A model generated the notes under the pieces. The model searched no databases and had not been told where the DNA came from. It saw nothing but the letters and a program-made list of their open reading frames with translations. From Solobacterium sp. UBA1761 (lineage in GTDB: Bacteria > Bacillota_I > Bacilli_A > Erysipelotrichales > Erysipelotrichaceae): a stretch of 64,000 nt of DNA. Where the stretch lies: positions 37,740-101,739 of the forward strand of contig DCHD01000002.1 of the NCBI GenBank assembly GCA_002315565.1, given 5' to 3'. This document shows, piece by piece, positions 49,620 to 58,410 of the stretch (its first letter is position 1; every line of letters begins with the position of its first letter). A program made the position numbers and the translations under genes.

Positions 49620-51725
49620 CTATTTTTCAATCAGTAAATTATACAGTGTCGTTTTTCTTTGCCTTGATTCATAATTGACTCCTGCATAGAAACTTTCTTT
49701 GTCACCAAGTATATAGAGCCTGTTTTTTGCACGGGATATTGCTGTATAGATAAGTTTACGGTTCAGCATGTTTTTTGAGTAGTTCGGAAGGACAAAAAGA
49801 CATACTTTATATTCACTTCCCTGTGCTTTATGTACAGACATTGCATATGCCAGTGATATATCCTGCAGATCGTCAAACTTATAGAAAACAGTAGTACCCT
49901 GATAATCAATCATGAAGTACTTGTCTTCATTGTTGATTTCTTCAAGGATTCCGATATCGCCATTATAGACATCATCAGTTGGCCTGTTTTTAAGCTGAAG
50001 TATCTTATCCCCTTCTCTAAACAGCATTCCGTTGGCATTTCTTTCTTTCTTATCCCTGCTTTTAGGATTGAAATGATCCTGCAATAAAGCATTCAGATTG
50101 TTGATTCCGTAAATGCCTTTGTACATCGGTGCAAGTACCTGAATATCGTCAAGTGAATAGCCTTCATCAATACAGTCATCGATTATTGAAACAATTGAGT
50201 CTATCTCATCAAGGTTATAGTGGATGATATCTTTTGTATATCTGTCAAGGTAGACATCTTCATTGATTATTGAATATGAAAGGTCAATAATCTCGCTTCC
50301 TTCGTGCTGCCTGTGATTGTATTTCAGTCTTGTAAGTGTAAAAAGTTTTGAGCTTATCAGATCACTTAAAAGATTGCCCTGCCTGATTGAAGGAAGCTGA
50401 TTGTCATCGCCGATAATACATATTTTTTTTACTCCACTGGCAGCCTTAATCAAAGATGCAAACAGAAAATTGTCTACCATTGAAAATTCATCAATAATAA
50501 TCGCATCGTACATCAAAGGATTTTCTTCATCGAAGACGAAAGTATTGGTTTCTTTGTTCCATCTTAAAAGTGAATGGATAGTCTTGGAGTCAACATGACA
50601 GACTTCATTGATTCTTTTGGCTGCTCTGCCGGTTGGCGCTACAACGACAATCGAATTATATGGAAGATACTCACCAAAAATAGCAACCAGTGATTTCACA
50701 ACAGTTGTCTTGCCTGTACCTGGTCCACCGGTAATTATTGAAATATCATTCAAGAAGAAGTTTCTTATGGCATCTATCTGATAATCATCATATGCAACAT
50801 CAAGCTGTCTGCCGACAGAGTCAATTGCATCTTTTATCACGTCATCTTCAAGATTGATTGATTCGTTCTGGGTTTTAAGATATTCGTTGATTATTATCTC
50901 ATTACGGTATTCTTCGTAAAGATAATACTTTTCATTTAGGACATAGAGATATCTTTCGTTTACACATAGATCAATTATTCTGTCCAGGTCATCGTCATTG
51001 AAATTCTTTCTGTATGAACTTTCAAAATCTTCTCTTAACAGATAGGTGTCTCCGAGATTGAAAGTAATCTCTTTAAACGCATATACAAGAAATGCTTCTT
51101 TGAGTTTAAGAAGTTTGTCTTCAAATTCAAGTTTGGCTGCAAAGTCACAGACATGAGAAAAAGGAATTCCATAGACTTTCAGATAGATAAGATAAGGATT
51201 ATTCTTTATTACAATATCAATCTTATCTTTGAAATAATCGTAGATTCTGAGTGATTCAGAGTTTGTAAAACCACCACTGATAAGTTTATATACGGCTTCT
51301 GATTTTGGATCATTCATATTGAGAAAACCGTCAATTACAGATTCATACTGCCTGTTTGAAAGTTTTACTTCATGTATTCTTTCCGGGTCTTCTTTAAGTA
51401 TTGTGAATATATCATTTCCAAAATGTTCAACAATCTTTTCTGCAGTTTTCTTGCCTATGCCATCAAATGTTACTGCAAGGTAGTTGATGATGTCTTCTTT
51501 TACATCAGGAAGTACATCTTCCACTTTCATATAGTTGAACTGAAAACCGTATTTTGGATGATCGCAATACATTCCGGTAAGAAGATACTTTTTATTTCTC
51601 ACATAGTCAAAAAATGGTCCCGTTACTGTTATATTTCCTTCTTCCGAAGAAAAACTTGAGACCATATATGTATCTGAACTGTATACGGTATAGGTAAAAT
51701 ACCCTTTAATCTGTTCAGTATCCAT
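49620..51725 (-). CDS. recD2: RecD2-type SF1B DNA helicase
   Basis: 701 residues. N-terminal region with an OB-like part and helix-hairpin-helix repeats (INYLAVTFDGIGKKTAEKIVEHFG), followed by the helicase core: GGPGTGKTTVVKSL (motif I), TGRAAKRI (Ia), IIDEFSM (II), GDDNQLPSI (III), SVHKAQGSEYKVCLFVLP (V) and YTAISRAKNRLYI (VI). Functions in DNA repair without RecBC. Starts 11 bp inside the mnmA 3' end. Confidence 0.93.
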   Translation of the reverse strand: MDTEQIKGYFTYTVYSSDTYMVSSFSSEEGNITVTGPFFDYVRNKKYLLTGMYCDHPKYGFQFNYMKVEDVLPDVKEDIINYLAVTFDGIGKKTAEKIVEHFGNDIFTILKEDPERIHEVKLSNRQYESVIDGFLNMNDPKSEAVYKLISGGFTNSESLRIYDYFKDKIDIVIKNNPYLIYLKVYGIPFSHVCDFAAKLEFEDKLLKLKEAFLVYAFKEITFNLGDTYLLREDFESSYRKNFNDDDLDRIIDLCVNERYLYVLNEKYYLYEEYRNEIIINEYLKTQNESINLEDDVIKDAIDSVGRQLDVAYDDYQIDAIRNFFLNDISIITGGPGTGKTTVVKSLVAIFGEYLPYNSIVVVAPTGRAAKRINEVCHVDSKTIHSLLRWNKETNTFVFDEENPLMYDAIIIDEFSMVDNFLFASLIKAASGVKKICIIGDDNQLPSIRQGNLLSDLISSKLFTLTRLKYNHRQHEGSEIIDLSYSIINEDVYLDRYTKDIIHYNLDEIDSIVSIIDDCIDEGYSLDDIQVLAPMYKGIYGINNLNALLQDHFNPKSRDKKERNANGMLFREGDKILQLKNRPTDDVYNGDIGILEEINNEDKYFMIDYQGTTVFYKFDDLQDISLAYAMSVHKAQGSEYKVCLFVLPNYSKNMLNRKLIYTAISRAKNRLYILGDKESFYAGVNYESRQRKTTLYNLLIEK

Positions 51726-52866
51726 GTTTTAAAACTCTGTCATTAAGCGATCTGTTGACGTCTATACCATTGAGATATGTTTCTTCTATTACTCCTCCGC
51801 CAAGCATCTCTTTATCGAGATAGAAAACGGCTTCCTGGCCAGGAGTAACTGCTTTTATTTTCTGAGGATAGGTAAGAAGCACTTCATTATCGTTAATATA
51901 ATGAATTGTCACTTCCTGATCTGCCTGACGGTAACGGAACTTGCACTGAATATCACTGTTATCTTCAGGTTTTCTTAACCAGTTTATACCTTTAATAAGA
52001 GCTGAATCGGAATAGAGGTATTCTTCATTTTTGACACTTGTAAGATAGAGAAGATTCTTTTCCACATTCTTGCCTACACAGTAATAAGGACCTCTGTTGC
52101 CTCCAACATGGAATCCTTTTCTTTGACCTATTGTGTAATAGAAAACACCTTCATGTTCCCCTATTGTTTCAAGTGTATCGATGTCGATGATTCTGCCCTT
52201 TTTCATTGGAATATAGTTCTTCAAGAATTCCCTGAAGTTTCTTTCGCCAATAAAACAGATACCTGTAGAATCTTTCTTTTCAGCGATACTTAAATCAAGT
52301 TCTAAGGCCATTTTTCTTACTTCTGGCTTATCAATTGAACCTAACGGAAATAAACAATAGTCCAAAGCTTCTTTTTTAACCTGAGCCAGAAAATAGGACT
52401 GGTCCTTATTCTGGTCATCAGCCTGATAATATCTTCTTTCACCATCAGTTTCTTCTGATTTGAAGTAATGACCAGTAGCTATATAGTCATATCCTCTTTC
52501 TTTGGCAAAGTCTAAAAAATAATTGAACTTGATGTATTTGTTGCACAGAATATCCGGATTCGGTGTTCTTCCCTTTGCATACTCTTCAATGAATGTCTGA
52601 AAGACGTTTTCCCAGTATTCATTGATATAGTCACTTCTTAAAAGTTTAAGTCCAAGAGAATTGGCAACACTTTTTGCGTCATTGTAGTCTTTTTCCTGAG
52701 GACAGATATCATCATCAAGTGTATTGTTGCCTAAAGTATCATTGTTTGCAGCAGAATCCCAGTTACGCATAAAACAGCAGTCTACATCATATCCTTCCTG
52801 GACAAGTCTGTAGGCTGCTATTGCTGAATCAACTCCACCGGATAATCCAACCAGAACCTTAGTCAT
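51715..52866 (-). CDS. mnmA: tRNA-specific 2-thiouridylase MnmA
   Basis: 383 residues: PP-loop GLSGGVDSAIAAYRL, catalytic Cys in DILCNKYIKF and STGICFIGERNF, and a C-terminal beta-barrel. Thiolates U34 of tRNA-Lys, -Glu and -Gln. It overlaps both spx upstream (8 bp) and recD2 downstream (11 bp). The tRNA-Glu in this window carries CTC, so it would not be a U34 substrate. Confidence 0.96.
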   Translation of the reverse strand: MTKVLVGLSGGVDSAIAAYRLVQEGYDVDCCFMRNWDSAANNDTLGNNTLDDDICPQEKDYNDAKSVANSLGLKLLRSDYINEYWENVFQTFIEEYAKGRTPNPDILCNKYIKFNYFLDFAKERGYDYIATGHYFKSEETDGERRYYQADDQNKDQSYFLAQVKKEALDYCLFPLGSIDKPEVRKMALELDLSIAEKKDSTGICFIGERNFREFLKNYIPMKKGRIIDIDTLETIGEHEGVFYYTIGQRKGFHVGGNRGPYYCVGKNVEKNLLYLTSVKNEEYLYSDSALIKGINWLRKPEDNSDIQCKFRYRQADQEVTIHYINDNEVLLTYPQKIKAVTPGQEAVFYLDKEMLGGGVIEETYLNGIDVNRSLNDRVLKHGY

Positions 52867-53284
52867 CTTCTCTTAATGCTCCACATGTATCGTAATGAGG
52901 ACATTCCTTTGTACAGGTAACCATTTTTCTTAATTCCTGAGGTATAAAAGCTTCAATATCCTCTGAATTGTAACCAACCTGCATAATATTCTCATTCAGT
53001 ATAATTGGTCGTTTAAGTACGCTTGGATTTTCTTTGACAAACTTCGCAATTTCAGAAATTGTCATGTCATCCAGATTTTTATTGCATTCCTGAATGACTT
53101 TGCTTCTTTTGGAAATGAGTTCTTCAGTTCCTGTATAAGTTCTAGAAATAAGATACTTGATTTCTTTTTCAGAAAGAAGGACCTTGAATATGTTCTTTTC
53201 AATAAACTTGAGGTTATGCTCTTTCATCCAGTTTTTAGCTTTACGGCACGATGCACAACCAGGTGATGAATATAGTACTATCAT
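52859..53284 (-). CDS. spx: Spx/ArsC-family protein with Cys-rich tail
   Basis: About 141 residues. N-terminal thioredoxin-like fold with the redox pair Cys10-x-x-Cys13 in YSSPGCASCRKAKNWM, followed by the Spx-typical RPIILNENIMQVGYNSEDIEAFIP. Spx binds the RNA polymerase alpha C-terminal domain and controls the thiol-stress response. Unlike normal Spx (about 131 residues) it ends in CTKECPHYDTC, three Cys that could bind zinc or iron. The start is the ATG 6 nt after a TATAAT; the in-frame ATG at 53299 would precede and include that box. Confidence 0.85.
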   Translation of the reverse strand: MIVLYSSPGCASCRKAKNWMKEHNLKFIEKNIFKVLLSEKEIKYLISRTYTGTEELISKRSKVIQECNKNLDDMTISEIAKFVKENPSVLKRPIILNENIMQVGYNSEDIEAFIPQELRKMVTCTKECPHYDTCGALREDD

Positions 53285-53290
53285 AGTTTC

Positions 53291-53296
53291 ATTATA
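53291..53296 (-). promoter_or_regulatory. -10 box of spx, leaderless spacing
   Basis: TATAAT on the - strand, 6 nt (GAAACT) before the ATG at 53284. It is divergent from the trpS promoter 27 bp away. Confidence 0.65.
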
Positions 53297-53322
53297 CATT
53301 GTTTATTTGTTCAGTTTCTGTA

Positions 53323-53495
53323 TATAATTTCTATAGTAGTCAGCTATTGTGACATCTAGAAAGACTGTGTAAGATGTAAACAGCCCGCAGATATCTGATG
53401 AACTGGATAACAGGTAACGCTATATAGTTGAAAGTTATAAAGGTGGGTGGCACCGCGATATTATCGCCCCATGTCCATCTTTTTTATTTTCTGGA
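53323..53495 (+). promoter_or_regulatory. promoter and T-box riboswitch of trpS
   Basis: A TATAAT (53323-53328) is followed by a leader with the T-box core TGGCACCGCG (53448-53457) inside GGTGGGTGGCACCGCG, a TGG triplet (Trp) at 53404-53406 as the likely specifier, an ACATCT/AGATGT stem, and a GCGAT/ATCGC hairpin (53455-53467) before a T run (53480-53485). About 113 nt separate the predicted start from the T-box core, short for this class. A reading frame starting at 53428 passes through this leader and is not used. Confidence 0.9.
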
Positions 53496-53505
53496 GGAAG
53501 ACAAA

Positions 53506-54495
53506 ATGAAAAGAATGTTATCAGGCATTAAGCCTACAGGTCAATTGACCCTTGGAAACTACATTGGTGCATTAAAGAATTTCGTAAATTATCAGGATGA
53601 ATATGAAATGTACGTATTCATTGCCAATCTGCACTGTATTACAAACTATCAGGAACCAGCACAGTTAAGAAAGAACCTTAAAGATGCTGTTGCATTGTAT
53701 CTGGCATGCGGTTTAGATCCAAACAAGTCTGTAATATTCCTGCAGACCGATGTAAAAGCTCATCCTGAACTTGGATACATTATGGCCTGCTATACATATA
53801 TGGGTGAACTTAACAGAATGACTCAGTTCAAAGACAAAATGCAGAAAGGTGAAAAATCCATGACTGCAGGCCTATATACCTACCCTTGTCTGATGGCTGC
53901 TGATATTCTTCTGTATAATCCTGATTATGTACCGGTTGGTGATGATCAGAAACAGCACGTTGAACTGACAAGAGATATTGCTCAAAGATTCAATAACCTT
54001 TATTCAGAAACATTCACTGTTCCAGAACCACTTACTCAGAAAGTCGGTGCTAGAATCATGTCTCTACAGGATCCTTCAAAGAAAATGTCCAAATCCGATG
54101 ACGGAGACAATAAAGGCTGTATCTTCCTTCTTGATGACCTTGCTGTCGCAAGAAAAAAGATTATGTCCGCTGTAACAGATTCATATGCTGATGTAAAACT
54201 GGATAAAGAAAATCAGCCTGGTCTATATAATCTGATTGAAATCGCTTCGGCATTAAACGGCAGACCAATGCAGGATATCGCAGATGAATTCAAAGGCAAA
54301 GGTTATGGCGAATTAAAGAAATATGTTGCTGATGTCGTATGTGACAAACTTGCTGAAATTCAGGCAAAATACAACGAAATCATGACATCAGGAATGATTG
54401 AAACAGTACTTAAGGAAGGTGCTGAAAAAGCATCTTATGTAGCCAATAAAACACTTGCTAAAGTTAAACGAAAGATTGGACTTGAAATCAGATAG
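53506..54495 (+). CDS. trpS: tryptophanyl-tRNA synthetase
   Basis: 329-residue class I synthetase: MLSGIKPTGQLTLGNYIGAL carries the HIGH-type motif (TLGN), KKMSKSDDGD is KMSKS, and GDDQKQHVELTRDIAQRF contacts the tRNA/AMP site. Charges tRNA-Trp. ATG at 53506 follows GGAGG. It is regulated by the T-box upstream and ends in a bidirectional terminator. Confidence 0.97.
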   Translation: MKRMLSGIKPTGQLTLGNYIGALKNFVNYQDEYEMYVFIANLHCITNYQEPAQLRKNLKDAVALYLACGLDPNKSVIFLQTDVKAHPELGYIMACYTYMGELNRMTQFKDKMQKGEKSMTAGLYTYPCLMAADILLYNPDYVPVGDDQKQHVELTRDIAQRFNNLYSETFTVPEPLTQKVGARIMSLQDPSKKMSKSDDGDNKGCIFLLDDLAVARKKIMSAVTDSYADVKLDKENQPGLYNLIEIASALNGRPMQDIADEFKGKGYGELKKYVADVVCDKLAEIQAKYNEIMTSGMIETVLKEGAEKASYVANKTLAKVKRKIGLEIR

Positions 54496-54499
54496 AAGA

Positions 54500-54528
54500 A
54501 AAAGATGTTCACTTATGAACATCTTTTT
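54500..54528. terminator. bidirectional terminator between trpS and yitT
   Basis: AAAGATGTTCA / TGAACATCTTT, 11-bp perfect stem, CTTA loop, flanked by A run and T run, so it works on both strands. Confidence 0.92.
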
Positions 54529-55394
54529 TAATCTAATGGTAGCTGATAGTAGTTACCTACTACCTCTTTTGAATTCTGAACATTTATGAATACTTTTGGG
54601 TCTGCTTCTTTTGCAGCTTTTATTACTGTCTGTGTCTGGAATGAGTTCACAACAGTATAGAGAACAGATTCCTTCTGATGAAGATAAGCCCCTTCTGCAT
54701 TTGTGATAGTAATTCCATGTCTGATCTTTGAGAGGATGCTCTTTGTCACTTCTTCAGGTTTAGAAGTGATGATAGTCAATGTATCATGCGTATAACGCTT
54801 ATGCATCAGTTTTACCATCTGGGTAGTAGCATATTGATAAACAATTGAATACATTGTCGTTTCCCAGTTGAAGATAATACCGGCTATACATAATATGCAG
54901 GCATTTGTCATAAGTACATAGTTCCAGATAGATCGATTGTACTTGTTGGAAAAGTAGATTGAAAGAAAGTCAAATCCACCGGTAGAGAAATTGTTCGCAA
55001 GCGCAAGACCTGCACCGACGCCATTAAGTACACCACCGAATATAGCCATAAGCATATATTCGTTTACGACAATAACAGGTTCGAAATAATTTACAAAAAC
55101 AGAGAAAAGTGTTGTCTGAATTATTGAATAGACAGTAAACATTTTACCTATCTGACGATAGACAAATATGGCTGTTAAGATATTCAGGCCGAAATACAGA
55201 AATGAATAACTTATCCTGAAATCAAGGAACATTTCGACAATATTTACTGTAAGTCTGGAAATACCGGAGAATCCGCTTGGATAAAAGCCGCCTACCTGAA
55301 CAAATGTCGTATATGCAGTGGCCTGTATTGCAGCCGAAACTGCAGCGATAATAAGCAGTTTAATGTAATATAAAGCTTTATTTCTTGTCTTCAT
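54528..55394 (-). CDS. YitT-family membrane protein
   Basis: About 288 residues: five to six hydrophobic segments (first about 12-34 from the start) and a C-terminal DUF2179 domain (DTLTIITSKPEEVTKSILSKIRHGITITNAEGAYLHQKESVLYTVV). The family is widespread in Firmicutes; transport function unproven. I favour the ATG at 55394, which lies behind GGCGGAG; an in-frame ATG at 55412 is possible. The start overlaps the end of rmuC. Confidence 0.85.
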   Translation of the reverse strand: MKTRNKALYYIKLLIIAAVSAAIQATAYTTFVQVGGFYPSGFSGISRLTVNIVEMFLDFRISYSFLYFGLNILTAIFVYRQIGKMFTVYSIIQTTLFSVFVNYFEPVIVVNEYMLMAIFGGVLNGVGAGLALANNFSTGGFDFLSIYFSNKYNRSIWNYVLMTNACILCIAGIIFNWETTMYSIVYQYATTQMVKLMHKRYTHDTLTIITSKPEEVTKSILSKIRHGITITNAEGAYLHQKESVLYTVVNSFQTQTVIKAAKEADPKVFINVQNSKEVVGNYYQLPLD

Positions 55395-56499
55395 GTATGT
55401 CATCTCCGCCATTTATCTTATCAAATTTTCTGGCTATCTTATCAACGCTAATTTCAAACTGTTCAAAGTTTGTCATGAAGTCCTGAGATGCTTTAAGCAT
55501 TTTCTCGCTTCTTTCTTTGAAACGTCTGAAATCTTCTGCAAGTACAGCAAGTTCCTTAAGTATAATGGCAGCTTTTTCATCTCTTTTCTGTCCAAGATAA
55601 ATGCTTCTTATTGCAGTCAGATAAGCCATCAAAGTAGCCGGAGAAACAAGATATACTTTTTTTCTGTAGGAATATTCAATAACGTCAGTATATTCTGCGT
55701 TAATATACGCAAATATTGCTTCTGCAGGAATAAACATATAGGCAAATTCTGCAGTTTCGTTATCGATGATGTATTTATCAGCAATGTCATTGATGTGTTT
55801 AATGACATCATTTCTGAATGCTTTGGCATATTTTGTTTTATCATCATTAGAAATGTTTTCTTCAAACATTCTCCTGTAGTTTTCAAGCGGGAATTTTGAA
55901 TCAATACAGATTGACTTCATTGCGCTGTTACCGAATATTACTGCATCTGCAATATAACCGTTATTGAAGTGGTACTGTTTCTGCCATAAAGCATCATTTA
56001 TGCCAAGTGCATTTTCCAGTAATGAATACAGTTCTATTTCACCGAATGTACCCCTGTTTTTCTTGTCAAGAAGCACGTTTTCAAGTGAACTGATATCTTT
56101 GGATAACTCTTCAATATTCTTCTGTGCAGAGTCAATTCTGGTCAGTCTTTCCTGAATATTTGCGAATGTTTCAGAATTCAGTTTATAGGCAGACTGAATA
56201 TTGTTATTAAGATTCTTTTCAAGCTGAGAGAGTTTATAGACAGTTCTTTCAGAAAGTGATGAAAAATCTTCGCTGATATGATGGTTAAAAGACATCATAT
56301 CATTGGACATAGATGCACGTATTTCATTGATTTCATGCATACTGTTAATAGACATCTGCCTCAGTTCCTGCTGGTTTCTTGAAAGTTCTCTGTCGATATA
56401 TTTTTTAAGTGAACTGTTATTTGAACGAAATAAAACGACTATTACGACAATAAGCAATACAATAACAAGTCCGATCAGATAATAGATTGTATTTTCCAT
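55378..56499 (-). CDS. rmuC: RmuC-type DNA recombination protein
   Basis: 373 residues: an N-terminal membrane helix (about 5-25), a coiled coil (about 30-135), and an endonuclease-like RmuC domain with KKNRGTFGEIELYSLLENAL, ICIDSKFPLENY (DSKFP is the family core) and YAFMFIPAEAIFAYINAEY. Limits inversions at repeats. The ATG overlaps the stop of a small upstream gene (TAATG). Confidence 0.9.
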   Translation of the reverse strand: MENTIYYLIGLVIVLLIVVIVVLFRSNNSSLKKYIDRELSRNQQELRQMSINSMHEINEIRASMSNDMMSFNHHISEDFSSLSERTVYKLSQLEKNLNNNIQSAYKLNSETFANIQERLTRIDSAQKNIEELSKDISSLENVLLDKKNRGTFGEIELYSLLENALGINDALWQKQYHFNNGYIADAVIFGNSAMKSICIDSKFPLENYRRMFEENISNDDKTKYAKAFRNDVIKHINDIADKYIIDNETAEFAYMFIPAEAIFAYINAEYTDVIEYSYRKKVYLVSPATLMAYLTAIRSIYLGQKRDEKAAIILKELAVLAEDFRRFKERSEKMLKASQDFMTNFEQFEISVDKIARKFDKINGGDDIHEDKK

Positions 56500-56669
56500 T
56501 ACTCCTCACTGTTATCAGAGTAATTTCTGAATTCATGAATAAGATATCTTAAACCTGTTGTTTTCTTATGTTCATGATGTGTAATGGTACCAACAAAAAA
56601 CCTGGTACAACTGAATACCATGAACAGAATTACTCCAAGTGAAATGTAGTCGTTAATATTCTTCAGCAT
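56499..56669 (-). CDS. 56-residue small membrane protein
   Basis: MLKNINDYISLGVILFMVFS then CTRFFVGTITHHEHKK, ending RYLIHEFRNYSDNSEE. One hydrophobic segment (about residues 9-29) and a charged C-terminal tail. It overlaps uvrC by 17 bp and its TAA shares a base with the rmuC ATG (TAATG), a typical coupled arrangement. I recognise no family. The intact frame filling the uvrC-rmuC gap with tight overlaps on both ends is the evidence for a gene; there is no Shine-Dalgarno of note (only AGTGAGGAG before rmuC). Confidence 0.6.
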   Translation of the reverse strand: MLKNINDYISLGVILFMVFSCTRFFVGTITHHEHKKTTGLRYLIHEFRNYSDNSEE

Positions 56670-58410
56670 TATGTAATTTATTATACAACTCTACAGCAAT
56701 ATCTTCTTTAAGTTCTGACTTCAGTTCATCAACTGTAAGCTGTTTAAGATTTGTTACTGTTTTATATTTCTTCATAAGTTTCTTTCTTGTGACAGGTCCG
56801 ATGCCTTTAACATCGTCAAGCACTGAATGATATTGTGCTTTCAAACGCAGATTCTTGTGGTAACTGATCGCAAATCGGTGTACTTCATCCTGCATATTGG
56901 TCAAGAAAAAGAAAACGTTTGAATCGTTCGCAATCTCAATATGGTTGTAATTTGAATCCATTAGATAGGATGTATTGTGATGTTCATCCTTGCCTAGACC
57001 TACTATTGTGATATCCATACCCAAAGATGAGATTACTTCTTTTGCCACGTCAATCTGAATTTTTCCTCCATCCACAATAATCAGATCTGGTCTTTCAAGG
57101 TTATCTTTAAGTACACGGAAATATCTTCTGTAAAGTACTTCATGCATCGACTTTAAGTCATCAGCACCCTCTTCAAGTTTATAGAGTCTGTAATCTTTCT
57201 TTGACTGTCTGAAATTCTTGTATACAACCATTGCGGCAACAGTCTGTTTTCCTGCTGTATGAGAGTTATCAAACAGTTCAATACATTTAATATTTCTATT
57301 GAAAAGACGTCTGAATTCATTTGCAAGGCCTTCATAATAGGCATCTTTCTTCATTATTACTTCTCTGTTCTGTCTTAAATATTCAGTTGAGTTCTCTTTT
57401 GCACGTTTTAAAAGGCCATATTTCTGCCCTCTAGTAACAGTTGATACTTCAAAGCTGAAATTGCCTTCGAGATATTTTAATAGTTCAGATGGCACAAAAA
57501 GAGGTCTGTTTGACTCGTTGAGTTCAAAGAAACGATAAAGATAAGAAGTAACATAGTTTTCAACATCACCTACAAGATAATCAATATGTTTAATTGTTGA
57601 AAGAAGTTTACCTTTCTCAATAAATAAACCGGTGATTGCTATATATCCGTCTTCAACATCATAATTGAACACATTGAATGACTGACGGTTGTTCTTCTGT
57701 ACATCAACCTTCAGCATTGACTGTTTTAGATCTTCGATCATGTCCCTGTATTCTTTGGCTTTTTCAAAGTCAAGTTCTTCACTTGCCTTATTCATTTTCT
57801 TTTTATACTCTTTAGTGATTTCAGATATATCACCTTCAAGAAGTCTTATTATTGATTCATATATCTCATTTGATTTGTCTGGATCAATGTTTTTTGTACA
57901 ATAACCAAGGCATTCACCGATATGGTAATAAAGGCATACTTCTTTTGCGATATTTTTACATTTGCGTAAAGGAAAAAGCTTGTTCAGAAGACTAACAGTA
58001 TTTCTTGCGGCCGTAACATCAGGATAAGGCCCAAAAAGCTTACCCTTCATTTTCTGTTTGGAATTAATTCTGACAACTTCTACCTTAGGTCCATGTTCGT
58101 TGCTTACTTTGATATATGGATATGATTTGTCATCTTTAAAGACAATATTAAACTTCGGATCATATTTCTTTATGAGATTGTATTCAAGGATCAGTGCTTC
58201 TTTTTCGCTTCCGACAACGATATAGTCAAAATCACGGATATTGCTGACTAGTTTTGTTGTCTTATAGTCATGAGCACCTATGAAATAACTGTTTACTCTG
58301 TTTTTAAGATTGATTGCTTTACCGACATAAATGACAGTATTGCTGCTGTCCTTCATGAGATAACATCCAGGTTTTGTAGGAAGTGTTTTAAGTTTATCTT
58401 TCAGATTCAT
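56653..58410 (-). CDS. uvrC: excinuclease ABC subunit C
   Basis: 585 residues: GIY-YIG nuclease domain (KPGCYLMKDSSNTVIYVGKAINLKNRV), UVR helix pair (KASEELDFEKAKEYRDMIEDLKQ), RNase H-like C-terminal nuclease (ECIELFDNSHTAGK, DLIIVDGGKIQI) and helix-hairpin-helix at the end (DVKGIGPVTRKKLMKKYKTV). Makes the dual incision in nucleotide excision repair. Overlaps mutS2 by 4 bp. Confidence 0.97.
   Translation of the reverse strand: MNLKDKLKTLPTKPGCYLMKDSSNTVIYVGKAINLKNRVNSYFIGAHDYKTTKLVSNIRDFDYIVVGSEKEALILEYNLIKKYDPKFNIVFKDDKSYPYIKVSNEHGPKVEVVRINSKQKMKGKLFGPYPDVTAARNTVSLLNKLFPLRKCKNIAKEVCLYYHIGECLGYCTKNIDPDKSNEIYESIIRLLEGDISEITKEYKKKMNKASEELDFEKAKEYRDMIEDLKQSMLKVDVQKNNRQSFNVFNYDVEDGYIAITGLFIEKGKLLSTIKHIDYLVGDVENYVTSYLYRFFELNESNRPLFVPSELLKYLEGNFSFEVSTVTRGQKYGLLKRAKENSTEYLRQNREVIMKKDAYYEGLANEFRRLFNRNIKCIELFDNSHTAGKQTVAAMVVYKNFRQSKKDYRLYKLEEGADDLKSMHEVLYRRYFRVLKDNLERPDLIIVDGGKIQIDVAKEVISSLGMDITIVGLGKDEHHNTSYLMDSNYNHIEIANDSNVFFFLTNMQDEVHRFAISYHKNLRLKAQYHSVLDDVKGIGPVTRKKLMKKYKTVTNLKQLTVDELKSELKEDIAVELYNKLHNAEEY

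Noticed and set aside
53428..53505. Upstream extension of trpS starting at 53428
   Set aside because: It translates through the T-box core and terminator; the ATG at 53506 has a proper GGAGG site and matches the family N-terminus.
55393..55899. 168-codon frame opposite rmuC
   Set aside because: Cys/Phe-rich shadow of rmuC, no promoter or Shine-Dalgarno.
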